In this document: in pieces, positions 43,184-52,810 of the stretch | Layout of the letters: each line of letters starts with the position of its first letter | Numbering within the stretch: position 1 is the stretch's first letter | From: Microvirga pakistanensis | Lineage (GTDB): Bacteria > Pseudomonadota > Alphaproteobacteria > Rhizobiales > Beijerinckiaceae | Assembly (NCBI RefSeq): GCF_004458765.1 | Contig: NZ_SPJX01000187.1 | Span: 186,001 to 250,000 of the forward strand | DNA: 64,000 nucleotides | Reading direction: 5' to 3' | Program-made: the position numbers and the translations under genes | Notes under the pieces: generated by a model | What the model was told of the DNA's origin: nothing | The model's input: the letters and a program-made list of their open reading frames with translations, nothing else | Database searches by the model: none

Positions 43184-43360
43184 GGGGCCAACGTAACAAG
43201 GCACACCGGGCGCCTTCAAGGCAGCGCATCGTCACTCCCGTTCACCAATGGTTTACCGGGATTGGTAAGGAATGGGTGCAACGTGTGGCGTTGCCTTGTG
43301 CATGCCATGATCGGGGGCAACACAGCACCGACCCTTCCTTAGGTTTGATCGTCCGGCCTC

Positions 43361-44338
43361 ATGCAGCTTTCCATCTCCCGCCTCGCCGCAATCTGCCTTG
43401 CCGCCGTTGCCCTGTCCGGGTGCATCGGCGACGACAACGTCCTGACGAGCCCGTTGTCCGCACCCCTTCCGGGGTTGTCGAAGGATCCGAAGCTCCTGGT
43501 CGCGACGACCCGCCTGCCGGTGGGCGATCCGCCGAAGGCACCCTGGTTCAGCAGCGAGCGCGCCCCCGAGCTCATCTACGCGGAAGCGCGCCTGAGCCCG
43601 CCGTCGGGCTCCCTGATCGGCAGCTCGAAATGGTCTATCGCGAAGGTCGATTCCGTCGAGCGCGCCCGTGGGGCGCAGGCTTTCGCGCAGGCCGCCTTCG
43701 GGCGCGACCTGCTGCTCTATATCCATGGCTATCGCGAGAGCTTCGAGACGGCGGCGGCGTCCACGATCGATCTGTCGGAAGGCATTCAGTTTCCGGGAGC
43801 CACCGGTCTCTTCACCTGGCCCTCCGCCGCTTCCACCTTCAGCTATGTGGCGGACCGCGAGAGCGCGATGTGGTCGCGGGATGCGCTGGAGGACGTGCTC
43901 GCGGCCATCGCCAAGACTCCGAGCGGCGGGCGCATCCACATCGTGGCGCACAGCATGGGCACCCTTCTGACCCTGGAGGCCCTGCGCATGCTGCGCGCGG
44001 ATGGCGGCGAAAGCGTCATGGAGCGCATCGGCGCCATCGTGCTGGCGGCGCCCGATATCGACATCGATCTCTTCGCCCGGGGCCTGGAGCGGCTGGGGCC
44101 GGATGCGAAGAAGATCACCGTGATCAGCTCCACCAACGACCGTGCGCTCGCCGTCTCGAGCCGCCTTGCGGGCGGCATCGTGCGCGCGGGCGCCGCCGAT
44201 CGCGAGCGCCTGGAATCCTTGGGCGTGCGGGTGGCGGACGCGTCCGAATTCGGCGGCGGCATCATCAATCACGACCTCTTCCTGTCGAACACGGAAGTGC
44301 AGCAGGTGGTCAAGCGCGCCATCGAGCGGGCGCGATAA
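43361..44338 (+). CDS. Alpha/beta-hydrolase lipoprotein (DUF900 type)
   Basis: The 325-aa protein has a lipoprotein signal peptide with lipobox LSGC (Cys near residue 21). It carries a DUF900 hydrolase domain: LLLYIHGYRESFETAA, the nucleophile elbow VAHSMGT with catalytic Ser, and a final NHDLFLS with the probable catalytic His. It is envelope-located by inference. Esterase or lipase-like activity is expected, with unknown substrate. It stands alone, followed after 83 bp by a Bug-type binding protein. Confidence 0.88.
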   Translation: MQLSISRLAAICLAAVALSGCIGDDNVLTSPLSAPLPGLSKDPKLLVATTRLPVGDPPKAPWFSSERAPELIYAEARLSPPSGSLIGSSKWSIAKVDSVERARGAQAFAQAAFGRDLLLYIHGYRESFETAAASTIDLSEGIQFPGATGLFTWPSAASTFSYVADRESAMWSRDALEDVLAAIAKTPSGGRIHIVAHSMGTLLTLEALRMLRADGGESVMERIGAIVLAAPDIDIDLFARGLERLGPDAKKITVISSTNDRALAVSSRLAGGIVRAGAADRERLESLGVRVADASEFGGGIINHDLFLSNTEVQQVVKRAIERAR

Positions 44339-44421
44339 AGAGGGGCTGCGGCGAGCCGGCTTGTCCCTCACCGCTCCAGGATTAGTTCCTCTTCCGAAGC
44401 AGAACGACTTCGGAGGAAACG

Positions 44422-45405
44422 ATGACCTGGAACCGCCGCGACATTCTCGTGGGCATGGCCGCCTGCGCGGCCTCGACGCTTCTCTCCCGGCACGCTTTCG
44501 CGCAGGGTGGTTATCCGGCAAGGCCCGTCAGGGTCGTCGTGCCCTATGCGGCCGGTGGCGGAACGGACTTTTTCGCCCGGCTGGTCTTCGCCGAGATCGG
44601 CAATCGCCTCGGACAGCAATTCGTCATCGAGAACAAGGCGGGGGCGGGCACCAATCTCGGGGGCGAGGCCGTCGCCAGGGCCGAGCCCGACGGATACACG
44701 CTCCTTCTCGGCGATACGGCGACCTATGCCACCAATCGCACCCTCTACAGCAAGCTCGCCTTCGATCCTTACAAGGATTTCAGCCCCGTCTCGTTGAGCG
44801 GGCGCTTCGCGCTCGTGCTGCTGGTCAACACGGACAAGCTCAAGGCGGGATCGGTGCGAGAGCTGATCGCCGCCGCGAAGCAGAATTCCGGAGGCGTGAC
44901 CTACGGCACGCCGGGCCTCGGAAGTCCGTTCCATCTCGCGACGGAACTGCTGGCGCAGAGCGCCGGAATCAAACTGACCCATGTTCCCTACCGCGGTGCC
45001 GCGCCCGCCGTTCAGGATCTGGTGGCCGGCAACATCCAGATGATGTTCATCGATTTTGCGACGGCGCGCTCGCAGCTCTCAGGTCCCATCCGGGCGATCG
45101 CCGTGGCGTCTCCGGGGCCCTTCGCCGGATTGCCCGGCATACCGTCGGTGGCGGCGGATTTCCCCGGCTTCGAGGCCTGGGCCTGGCAGGGCATCGTGGC
45201 GCCCGCCGGCACGCCGCCCGAGATCATCACCACGCTCAACGAGGCCTACCGGCGCGCCGTCGGCCAGCCGGAGATCCGCGAGAAGCTCGCCGGCGCCGGG
45301 ATCGAGGTGCTGCAGAGCACGCCCGAGGAGATGGCCGCCTACATGCGCTCCGAGGGTGAGAAATGGGAGAAGGTGATCAGGACGGCCAACATCAAGCTCG
45401 AATAA
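44422..45405 (+). CDS. Tripartite tricarboxylate transporter (Bug) substrate-binding protein
   Basis: The 327-aa periplasmic protein has a twin-arginine-like or Sec signal (NRRDILVGMAACAASTLLSRHAFAQ) and the Bug/TctC fold: PARPVRVVVPYAAGGGTDFFARL near the N-terminus, ENKAGAGTNLGGEAVA, HVPYRGAAPAVQDLVAG. These proteins bind carboxylates or related compounds. No TctA/TctB membrane genes are adjacent, so it is an orphan receptor, as many Bug proteins are. GGAGGA lies upstream of the ATG. Confidence 0.92.
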   Translation: MTWNRRDILVGMAACAASTLLSRHAFAQGGYPARPVRVVVPYAAGGGTDFFARLVFAEIGNRLGQQFVIENKAGAGTNLGGEAVARAEPDGYTLLLGDTATYATNRTLYSKLAFDPYKDFSPVSLSGRFALVLLVNTDKLKAGSVRELIAAAKQNSGGVTYGTPGLGSPFHLATELLAQSAGIKLTHVPYRGAAPAVQDLVAGNIQMMFIDFATARSQLSGPIRAIAVASPGPFAGLPGIPSVAADFPGFEAWAWQGIVAPAGTPPEIITTLNEAYRRAVGQPEIREKLAGAGIEVLQSTPEEMAAYMRSEGEKWEKVIRTANIKLE

Positions 45406-45423
45406 GAGGATCATGATGATGCC

Positions 45424-45514
45424 GTGTCATCCTCCGGCCGAGCGAAGCGAGGGAAGGGGATCCATTCTTCAGCGCATCCTCACGGATTCCCGTCGCGGCG
45501 GCCGGGAATGACAC
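45424..45514. repeat. Intergenic inverted repeat between convergent genes
   Basis: GTGTCATCCTCCGGCC pairs imperfectly with GGCCGGGAATGACAC some 75 bp on. Related in style to the GTCATG family, it lies between two convergent genes. Confidence 0.65.
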
Positions 45515-45569
45515 GCGTCTGCGTTGCCGAGAGACTTAGAACTTGAGTCGCTGCCGATGATGACGGGAG

Positions 45570-46277
45570 CTACCCCGATATGAGGGCGCGCATCTTCTGC
45601 TGGCTCTCGACCGCGGCTCGCGACTTGGAGGCAAGGTCGGTGGCCAGCCTGTTGAACTGGTTCAGCAGTTGGGCGTCTTTGAACTCGACTGCGCTTCCCG
45701 ACATTCTCCACCGCCCCTGGTTCTTCTCCAGGAAGGCGACGATCTGCAGGGACGTGTCGAAGATGCCGTCGACGGCGGGAAAAATCGTCCGGAACGTTTC
45801 GGCCGGACGGGTCACGTTCCGTTCGAAGGCCTGCGTGTAGAACGGCTTCAGGTCGTCGGGTTGAGCAAGCCGGTTTTTCTCCGCCTCCGCCGTCGCCTGC
45901 GCCGTATCGAGCGCGTTCCGAAGCTGCTTGACGGCCTCCTGGACTTTCAGGAGATTGGCCTTGTTGGCAGTCAAGTCCGAGATGCTGCGGACGGTCCCGG
46001 CTTTGATGCTCTCCTGCAAGGGCACCGAAACCTGATTGTTCATCCGATCATGAAAGCGAGTGATGACCTCGTAATGATCCTTGTAGCGACCCAGGGCCTT
46101 GCCTTCCTCAGCGGTCGGGATCGGAACATGCAGCCCAGGCTTGTCGACGATCCGGGTTTGCAGAAAGGTCTTGAAAGCCTCGCGCTCTTCCGACTCCGAA
46201 TCGAAGCAACCGGACATGCCAAGTCCGATGACGAGAGAGACGCAGAGAATAACTCTGGATGACGACGAGCGGAGCAT
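45570..46277 (-). CDS. DUF3053-like lipoprotein
   Basis: The 235-aa product has a lipoprotein signal with lipobox MSGC, followed by EREAFKTFLQTRI and a long helical body with AFERNVTRPAETFRTIFPAVDGIFD. This pattern matches the DUF3053 family (E. coli YiaF-like), lipoproteins of unknown function. ATG 46277 is chosen as the start that places the signal peptide at the N-terminus. It is isolated, divergent from the adenylate cyclase gene. Confidence 0.85.
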   Translation of the reverse strand: MLRSSSSRVILCVSLVIGLGMSGCFDSESEEREAFKTFLQTRIVDKPGLHVPIPTAEEGKALGRYKDHYEVITRFHDRMNNQVSVPLQESIKAGTVRSISDLTANKANLLKVQEAVKQLRNALDTAQATAEAEKNRLAQPDDLKPFYTQAFERNVTRPAETFRTIFPAVDGIFDTSLQIVAFLEKNQGRWRMSGSAVEFKDAQLLNQFNRLATDLASKSRAAVESQQKMRALISG

Positions 46278-46611
46278 GACCGGTCCTGAGCGGAAGTCTT
46301 TTGGGTTTTGCACTCAAAACATTATAACATCAACAATCGTGCCCGGCAATCGTGTGCGGCCCTGTGCCCGACCTGCTGCCGGTGGCTGTGATGCCCCTTT
46401 TCGGGACCACGCGGGAGTGCCCGGAGAGATCTCCTTCTCCATGCGTTCCGCAGGCGAAGGGTGGGACAGGGCGCTCGACGACGCCATTATCAGTTCGCGT
46501 GTGCGTGGGGGCACGAAGCGCGGCAGCGCTCACGCATTTGGGGGTTGCATGCCCGGCCGCGAAGGCAAATGATCGGCCTGACTGAACAGAAGTTCGACAG
46601 TGAGGCTGCCG
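46278..46611. other. 334-bp divergent gap without a supported gene
   Basis: It lies between the DUF3053 gene and the cyclase gene and should carry both promoters. Short frames (for example 46314-46514 minus) have no ribosome site or family likeness. No EcfG-type motif or strong hairpin was noticed. Confidence 0.5.
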
Positions 46612-48201
46612 ATGGCTGGACTGGGTGAACGGGCTTCCTACGAGCAGCGCGCCATGGGAATGCTGCTGGTCGTGACAGTGATCCTCGGCGTTCTCGGGCT
46701 GCCCGTCGCGGTCTGGCTCGACCTGCGCATTCTGTCGGAAAGCGTCCTGCGGATGCAGGCTCGGGAGACCAGCCGGGTCATCGACGACATGCGCAGCTTC
46801 TACGGCAGCGATGTGGTCGGGCGCGTGCTCCAGTCGTCCGGTCCCGTGACGGTCACGCACAATTATCGCGATGTGCCGGGAGCCATTCCGATTCCGGCGA
46901 CGCTTTCCATCGAGCTGGGAAAGCGCATCAGCGCCCATGACGGCTCGGTGAAGTACCATTTCGTGTCCGACATGCCGTTCAAGGGACGCGAGGCGCATCC
47001 ACTGGACGCCTTCGAACGGAACGCCATCGAACGCCTGAGGGCCGATCCCGAAACGTCCGTGGTCGAGGTGTCCGGCTCCCTGTTCAACAAGAATGTGAGG
47101 ACGGCGGCCCCCGTGATCATGGGGCCGGTCTGCGTGGGTTGCCACAACACCCACCCCGACAGCCCGAAGACGGATTGGAAGGTCGGCGACGTGCGCGGCA
47201 TCCAGGAGATTTCCGTCAATCAGCCGATCTTCTCGAACATCTTCTCGTTCAAGTATTCCCTGGCCTACCTTTCGCTCGCCTCGATGGCGGGCCTCGGCTG
47301 CATCCTCCTGCAACGGCGGCAGGAGCGGCTGATCCGCGGCATGAACCAGGAGCTCACGGAGGCGAACGATTTCCTCGCCGGGATTTCGATGAAGCTCGCC
47401 AAGTACCTGTCGCCGCAGATCTACAAGAGCATCTTCAGCGGCCAGAAGGATGTCGCCATCGCCACCGAGCGCAAGAAGCTCACGATCTTCTTTTCCGACA
47501 TCAAGGATTTCACCGCCATCTCGGAGCGGCTGCAGCCGGAGGACCTGACGCAGCTTCTGAACGACTATTTCACCGAAATGTCGGCCATCGCCCTCCGGCA
47601 CGGGGCGACCATCGACAAGTTCTTCGGCGATGCCATCCTGATCTTCTTCGGCGATCCGGAAACGAAGGGCGTCGAGGAGGATGCGAGGGCCTGCCTGCGC
47701 ATGGCCGTCGACATGCAGCAGCGCATGGAGCAACTCAACGCCGTCTGGCGCAAGCGCGGCATCGACCTGCCCATGTGCGTGCGCATGGGCATCAATACGG
47801 GCTTCTGCAACGTGGGCAATTTCGGCAGCGACGACCGCATGGCCTATACGATCATCGGCGCGGAGGCGAATCTCGCCGCGCGCCTGCAGGCCATCGCCGA
47901 GCCCGGCGGGATCTGTCTCAGTTACGAAACCTATGCGCTCGTTCGCGACATGGTGCGGGCAAGCCCCCTCGAACCGATCGTCATGAAGGGCATCAAGCGC
48001 GAGGTCGTGCCATACGCCGTGGAAGGCCTCCTGGGAGAACTCGCCCAGAGACCGCAGGTTATCATCGAGCACGTGACGGGGCTCGACCTGTTCCTCGATC
48101 TCGATGCGATCAAGCAAAGCGAGGTGGAGCGCGCCAGGAGGCGTCTCTCCGAGGCCTTGGCAGCCCTCGAGGGATCGGTGCCGCGGGCGAAGGCGAGTTG
48201 A
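46612..48201 (+). CDS. Membrane adenylate cyclase with c-type-heme DUF3365 sensor domain
   Basis: The 529-aa protein has a first membrane helix (about 14-36) and a periplasmic DUF3365 (Tll0287-like) domain with the heme c motif CVGCH near residue 173. A second helix follows (about 212-230), then a class III nucleotide cyclase domain (about 285-460). Metal-binding Asp residues are in FFSDIKDF and FFGDAI; the Lys in DKFFGD fits ATP as substrate. It probably converts a periplasmic redox or gas signal into cAMP. ATG 46612 has TGAGG before it; GTG 46600 is an alternative. A cNMP-binding protein is encoded at 36685. Confidence 0.92.
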   Translation: MAGLGERASYEQRAMGMLLVVTVILGVLGLPVAVWLDLRILSESVLRMQARETSRVIDDMRSFYGSDVVGRVLQSSGPVTVTHNYRDVPGAIPIPATLSIELGKRISAHDGSVKYHFVSDMPFKGREAHPLDAFERNAIERLRADPETSVVEVSGSLFNKNVRTAAPVIMGPVCVGCHNTHPDSPKTDWKVGDVRGIQEISVNQPIFSNIFSFKYSLAYLSLASMAGLGCILLQRRQERLIRGMNQELTEANDFLAGISMKLAKYLSPQIYKSIFSGQKDVAIATERKKLTIFFSDIKDFTAISERLQPEDLTQLLNDYFTEMSAIALRHGATIDKFFGDAILIFFGDPETKGVEEDARACLRMAVDMQQRMEQLNAVWRKRGIDLPMCVRMGINTGFCNVGNFGSDDRMAYTIIGAEANLAARLQAIAEPGGICLSYETYALVRDMVRASPLEPIVMKGIKREVVPYAVEGLLGELAQRPQVIIEHVTGLDLFLDLDAIKQSEVERARRRLSEALAALEGSVPRAKAS

Positions 48202-48305
48202 GGCTTTCTCTGGCGTCACCCGCTGCCATCGCTCGCCTGCACGTGCGTGTTCCGACCTCGTCCATCCGTCCCGGCTAGGCCAGGCCAGGGGCTCCACGCA
48301 CAAGC

Positions 48306-48341
48306 CCGGGGCCGTCTCCGGTCTTCCAGAGACGGCCCCGG
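48306..48341. terminator. Hairpin between the cyclase and serralysin-like genes
   Basis: CCGGGGCCGTCTC and GAGACGGCCCCGG, a perfect 13-bp stem with a 10-nt loop, between convergent genes. No T-run. Confidence 0.7.
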
Positions 48342-48355
48342 CGCTGTGATGAAGA

Positions 48356-49750
48356 TTAGATGATGACGAACTCCGCCGCGCTCATCTTCAGGTTCTTGCC
48401 GATCGTCGCGAACTTGATGGCGGCTGCGGATCCGGTTCCATCCGGATCGTAGTAGAGAGCGCCCGACTTGGTGTCGTAGATGATGTGGTCGTCCCTGTCG
48501 TGCGCCTTCGTGCCCTTCCAGAACTCGTTGCTCTTCAAGGCGCCTTTTTTGGTGACGATCTTGCTGAAGGATGCCTTCGCCAGCTGGATGGTGTCGCTCG
48601 CGACACTGTAATCGAGGATCTTGTCGATGTTGGTCTTGCTGTTGGGCTTGGAGCTGAACACGAACGTGTCCCTGCCTCCCAGGCCTTTCAGGGTGTCGTT
48701 GCCGAGGCCTCCCTTGATCACGTTGGCGTAGGCGTTGCCGACGATCAGATCGTTGCCTTTCCCGCCGGTGGCATTCTCGATGACGGTGCCCTTGGCGATG
48801 GTGAAGCCGCCATAGACATTCATCTGCCGCGAGAAGTAACCGGCCGCATTGGGGTCCCCGACATTCAATGACGCTTGGTTCAGATTGATGCTGACCGGCA
48901 GCGTCGAGTACGCGGCCGAGATCGTATCGATGCCTCCCGCATCCCAGATCGTCGTCCAGCCGGTTCCCTGGACGTTCGCGGTCGGCAGCACGTACTGATT
49001 GTTGCCCGTTGCAGTCGTCATGTTGGCGCCGTACATCGCCTGGAGCGCCGCGACGTCGATGGCGCTCGGCGTCTTGAGGAAGCCGTAGTTGCCGTAGAAG
49101 GAATGATTGGGGGGCAGCTTGTTGACGCTCATCAGGGTGTAGGGCGACGCGTTGAACCCGAAATCGCCCTTGTCGTAGGGGCTGTCGACCCCCGGCATCC
49201 CCTCCTCGTGCGCCCAGTTCAGGCCGACAGCCTGTGCAGCGAGACCCAGGATGGTCTGGAAGCCCAGGCCGCCCGGCACGTAGCTCTGGAAGCCGTCGTG
49301 GAGGTTGACGAGGTATCCCCAGGATTGCTGCTGGCCCGTGATAGGCTCCACCGGGGCCTCGTGTTCGAACGATCCGGGGATGTCTAGATCGACAAACCGG
49401 CCGCCATAGACCCGCCACCAGACGACATCGGCGCCTTCGAAGCTGCTCGTGGATTCGAACTTCACCCCGCAGAACGCCTCAAGTGATTGAGCGGCCTGCA
49501 TGAGGGCCTGCTCGTCGCTCAGCGTCCAGGGCTGCGTGTCGGAACCGTTCCTCGCGAGCGCGTCCGGATCGAAAACGTCGCGGCCCTTCACATCGACCGC
49601 CTCGAACCACCCGCCGTCGCCGTTGTGGCCGTTGGCCGTGCCGATCTTGACCTTCACGGGTCCGTCCGACATGTCCCAGACGTTGCCGGCAGTGAAGACC
49701 CCGTCCACGAGGGGATTGCCGGTCTTCGTGATCTGCTTGATTCTGCTCAT
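48356..49750 (-). CDS. Serralysin-like (M10B) RTX protein lacking the zinc site
   Basis: The 464-aa protein follows the serralysin plan: an N-terminal catalytic-type domain, a Met-turn-like LMSV, then DVAALQAMYGANMTT and C-terminal RTX calcium repeats (GGKGNDLIVGN, GGLGNDTLKGLGGRDTFVF) with a type I secretion tail. Where active enzymes have HEIGHALGLxH, this reads GLAAQAVGLNWAH, so the zinc ligands and catalytic Glu are absent. It should be secreted but not proteolytic: a pseudo-enzyme, perhaps structural or binding. ATG 49750 is chosen over the longer frame. No type I secretion genes are adjacent. Confidence 0.87.
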   Translation of the reverse strand: MSRIKQITKTGNPLVDGVFTAGNVWDMSDGPVKVKIGTANGHNGDGGWFEAVDVKGRDVFDPDALARNGSDTQPWTLSDEQALMQAAQSLEAFCGVKFESTSSFEGADVVWWRVYGGRFVDLDIPGSFEHEAPVEPITGQQQSWGYLVNLHDGFQSYVPGGLGFQTILGLAAQAVGLNWAHEEGMPGVDSPYDKGDFGFNASPYTLMSVNKLPPNHSFYGNYGFLKTPSAIDVAALQAMYGANMTTATGNNQYVLPTANVQGTGWTTIWDAGGIDTISAAYSTLPVSINLNQASLNVGDPNAAGYFSRQMNVYGGFTIAKGTVIENATGGKGNDLIVGNAYANVIKGGLGNDTLKGLGGRDTFVFSSKPNSKTNIDKILDYSVASDTIQLAKASFSKIVTKKGALKSNEFWKGTKAHDRDDHIIYDTKSGALYYDPDGTGSAAAIKFATIGKNLKMSAAEFVII

Positions 49751-49906
49751 GACACCCTGCTTCGGATTTGACACGCAATAACGTATAATCCGCCGCCGAC
49801 CAGTTGATTGTGCGGAGGCGCACAACGCGCCGCACCGCTCGGCAGGTGGGTCAGTCCGCAAGAGGGAAATGGCGCTTCATGCGCCGCTATGGTTTCTGTC
49901 GTTATC

Positions 49907-49994
49907 GTCATGGCCGTGCTTGTCACGGCCATCCACGTCTTTGAAACCCTGCGCCTCAGAGACGTGGACCCATGGGTCAAGCCTGGGGATGACC
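49907..49994. repeat. GTCATG-type intergenic mosaic hairpin, copy 2
   Basis: GTCATGGCCGTGCTTGTCAC with GGCCAT, CCACGTCTTTGAAACC, then GAGACGTGG and GGGGATGAC. It lies in the 313-bp gap before the mutase gene. I see no gene in that gap. Confidence 0.85.
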
Positions 49995-50063
49995 ATGAAA
50001 TTGGGTCAAGGCGTACAAGGAGCGCGGCGGTCCCGGTTCAGAAGGCCGCAAGGACGACGAGCC

Positions 50064-52232
50064 TCACTCCGCCGCCTGCTTGGGTTCGTAGCCCAGGCGG
50101 CGGTTCAGCTCCTCGATGAGGTTCACCGCCGCATCCGCGATCACCGTGCCGGGCGGGAAGATCGCCGAGGCTCCGGCCTGGGTGAGCGCCTCGAAGTCCT
50201 GCGGCGGGATCACGCCGCCCACCACGATCATGATGTCCTCGCGGTGATACTTGGCGAGTTCGGCTTTCAGCTCCGGCACAAGGGTCAGGTGGCCTGCCGC
50301 CAGCGACGAGACGCCGATGATGTGCACGTCGTTCTCGATCGCCTGCCGGGCGGCTTCCGCCGGTGTGGCGAAGAGGGGCCCGATATCCACGTCGAAGCCG
50401 AGATCGGCGAAGGCCGAGGCGATCACCTTCTGGCCCCGGTCGTGGCCGTCCTGGCCCATCTTGGCCACCAGAATGCGCGGGCGGCGCCCGTCATCGTGCT
50501 CGAACTGCTCCACCAGATGGCGGATCTTCTCCACGGCTGGCGACGCCATGCCGACCTCCCGCTTGTAGACGCCCGAGATCGCCTTGATCTCCGCCCGGTG
50601 ACGGCCCCACACCTTTTCGAGAGCGTCGGAGATCTCGCCCACCGTCGCCTTGGCCCGCGCGGCCTTGACGGCGAGGTCGAGCAGATTGCCTTGGCCCGAG
50701 GATGCGCCTTGCGAAAGGGCGTTCAGCGCCGCGTCCACATCGGCCTGGTTGCGCTCGGCGCGAAGAGCCTGAAGCTTCTCGATCTGGCGGGCGCGCACGG
50801 CCGCGTTGTCGACCTTCAGGATATCGATCGAGGCCTCGTCGGAAGGCTTGAAGGCGTTCACGCCGATGATCTTCTGATGGCCCGAATCGATCCGCGCCTG
50901 CGTGCGGGCGGCCGCCTCCTCGATCTTCAGCTTGGGAATGCCCGCCTCGATGGCCTTCGCCATGCCGCCGAGGGCTTCCACCTCCTGGATGTGGCCCCAC
51001 GCCTTGTTCGCGAGCTCCTGCGTCAGGCGCTCCACGTAATAGGAACCGCCCCACGGATCGATGATCCGCGTGGTGCCGCTCTCCTGCTGGAGGAACAGCT
51101 GCGTGTTGCGGGCGATGCGGGCGGAGAAGTCGGTGGGCAGGGCCAGCGCCTCGTCGAGCGCGTTGGTGTGCAGCGATTGCGTATGGCCTTGCGTCGCCGC
51201 CATGGCCTCCACGCAGGTGCGCACCACGTTGTTGAACACGTCCTGCGCGGTGAGCGACCAGCCGGATGTCTGGCTATGCGTGCGTAGGGGAAGCGACTTC
51301 TCGCTCTGCGGGTTGAAGTCCTTTACGAGCTTGGCCCAGAGCAGGCGCGCGGCGCGCATCTTGGCCACTTCCATGAAGAAGTTCATGCCGATCGCCCAGA
51401 AGAACGAGAGGCGCGGCGCGAACTGGTCGATGGTGAGGCCCGCCTGGATGCCGGCCCGGATATATTCCACGCCGTCGGCGAGGGTGTAGGCGAGCTCCAG
51501 GTCCTGCGTGGCTCCGGCTTCCTGCATGTGGTAGCCGGAGATCGAGATGGAGTTGAACTTCGGCATGTTCGCCGAGGTGTAGGCGAAGATGTCCGAGATG
51601 ATGCGCATCGACCCTTTCGGCGGGTAGATGTAGGTGTTGCGCACCATGAATTCCTTGAGGATGTCGTTCTGGATCGTGCCGGAGAGCTTTTGGGGCGGCA
51701 CACCCTGTTCCTCGGCGGCCACGATATAGAGCGCCAGCACGGGCAGCACCGCGCCGTTCATGGTCATCGACACGCTCATCTGGTCGAGCGGAATGCCGGC
51801 GAACAGGGTGCGCATGTCGTAGATGGAATCAATGGCGACGCCTGCCATGCCCACGTCGCCCGCCACGCGCGGATGGTCGGAATCGTAGCCGCGATGGGTC
51901 GCGAGATCGAAGGCGACCGACAGGCCCTTCTGGCCGGCCGCGAGGTTGCGGCGGTAGAAGGCGTTGGAATCCTCGGCCGTGGAGAAGCCCGCGTACTGGC
52001 GCACGGTCCAGGGCTGGTTCACGTACATGGTCGGGTAGGGGCCGCGAAGATACGGCGCGATGCCCGGATAGGTGTCGAGGAAATCGATCCCGCTCCGATC
52101 CTCGGGGCCGTACGCCGCCTTCACCGCGATCCCCTCCGGCGTCAGCCAGGGTTCTGCCTTGCGTTCGGCTGCAGGCGCGGCCTCGGGGGCGCTAGCCCAG
52201 CCGAGGTTTGAGAAATCCGGAATGCGTGTCAT
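50064..52232 (-). CDS. scpA: Methylmalonyl-CoA mutase, catalytic (large) subunit
   Basis: The 722-aa B12 enzyme interconverts methylmalonyl-CoA and succinyl-CoA. The substrate barrel (about 30-560) includes [29 protein letters not shown] residues, [12 protein letters not shown] and GGSYYVE. The C-terminal cobalamin-binding domain has MGQDGHDRG, the base-off D-x-H-x-x-G motif, and the GGVIPPQD segment. ATG 52232 gives the usual length. It is the downstream partner of mutA but separated from it by 2.5 kb carrying three other genes on the same strand. Confidence 0.97.
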   Translation of the reverse strand: MTRIPDFSNLGWASAPEAAPAAERKAEPWLTPEGIAVKAAYGPEDRSGIDFLDTYPGIAPYLRGPYPTMYVNQPWTVRQYAGFSTAEDSNAFYRRNLAAGQKGLSVAFDLATHRGYDSDHPRVAGDVGMAGVAIDSIYDMRTLFAGIPLDQMSVSMTMNGAVLPVLALYIVAAEEQGVPPQKLSGTIQNDILKEFMVRNTYIYPPKGSMRIISDIFAYTSANMPKFNSISISGYHMQEAGATQDLELAYTLADGVEYIRAGIQAGLTIDQFAPRLSFFWAIGMNFFMEVAKMRAARLLWAKLVKDFNPQSEKSLPLRTHSQTSGWSLTAQDVFNNVVRTCVEAMAATQGHTQSLHTNALDEALALPTDFSARIARNTQLFLQQESGTTRIIDPWGGSYYVERLTQELANKAWGHIQEVEALGGMAKAIEAGIPKLKIEEAAARTQARIDSGHQKIIGVNAFKPSDEASIDILKVDNAAVRARQIEKLQALRAERNQADVDAALNALSQGASSGQGNLLDLAVKAARAKATVGEISDALEKVWGRHRAEIKAISGVYKREVGMASPAVEKIRHLVEQFEHDDGRRPRILVAKMGQDGHDRGQKVIASAFADLGFDVDIGPLFATPAEAARQAIENDVHIIGVSSLAAGHLTLVPELKAELAKYHREDIMIVVGGVIPPQDFEALTQAGASAIFPPGTVIADAAVNLIEELNRRLGYEPKQAAE

Positions 52233-52328
52233 GGCCCTGAGACGGATGCCCTCATGGAAGCGGGTGGAGTTGCTGCCACCCATTCTAGGGCATCCGAGTC
52301 CCCGAGGCTATCGGCGCAACGTCTAGGA

Positions 52329-52697
52329 TCAGCCGCGCTTCTCGGCGTTCCAGTAGCCGGAGCAGGTCCGACCGCCGGAGGTGTTCCAGGTGCCGCGCCC
52401 GGCGTTGCCCGCAAGCCGCCCGGTGACGTTGGCGCGGTCCTGGCCGCGCGAGATGCTGGCCGAGACCGAGCCGTTCGGCTGGACCCGTCCGTTCACGTTG
52501 AACTGCTCCGGTCCGCCATACCGTGCACGCCCGTTCTCCACGATCACCGAATATCGGTAGGCGCGGTCGCAGGCGCCCTGTTCGGTCACGACCTCCACGC
52601 TCCATCTGCCGTCGAATCGGTTCGTTTGGGCTTGGGCCGCAGGCGCGAGAACGAAAGCCGCCAGTGCCGCCGCGCCGAGCCGGGTCATCATACGCAT
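52329..52697 (-). CDS. Small secreted protein, EcfG-linked, paralogue A
   Basis: The 122-aa protein has a signal peptide (about 1-24, ending AQA) and a beta-rich mature domain (FDGRWSVEVVTEQGACDRAY, VNGRVQPNGSVSASISRG, GNAGRGTWN, CSGYW). It contains two cysteines likely to form a disulfide. It is clearly related to the protein at 54288 (same DGxWSV, C-D-x-x-Y-x-Y, GTW and CSGxW positions). GGAG lies 7 nt before the ATG. An exact EcfG-type promoter is 37 bp upstream. Function unknown. Confidence 0.85.
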   Translation of the reverse strand: MRMMTRLGAAALAAFVLAPAAQAQTNRFDGRWSVEVVTEQGACDRAYRYSVIVENGRARYGGPEQFNVNGRVQPNGSVSASISRGQDRANVTGRLAGNAGRGTWNTSGGRTCSGYWNAEKRG

Positions 52698-52733
52698 CGA
52701 GGAACTCCATACCCTCCAGGAATAGGGTGGAAT

Positions 52734-52758
52734 AACGTGAGGGTTCGGCCGGGGTTCC
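52734..52758 (-). promoter_or_regulatory. EcfG-type promoter of secreted paralogue A
   Basis: On the minus strand: GGAAC (52754-52758), 16-bp spacer, CGTT (52734-52737). It is the only exact match seen by eye outside the 8-15 kb island. Confidence 0.7.
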
Positions 52759-52810
52759 TGAGGATAGCGATCCCGCGCTGGGCCGAATGCAGGCGCGCGG
52801 GAACTGTGCT

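Noticed and set aside
46330..48303. 657-codon minus-strand frame
   Set aside because: It is antisense to the adenylate cyclase, which shows heme and cyclase motifs.
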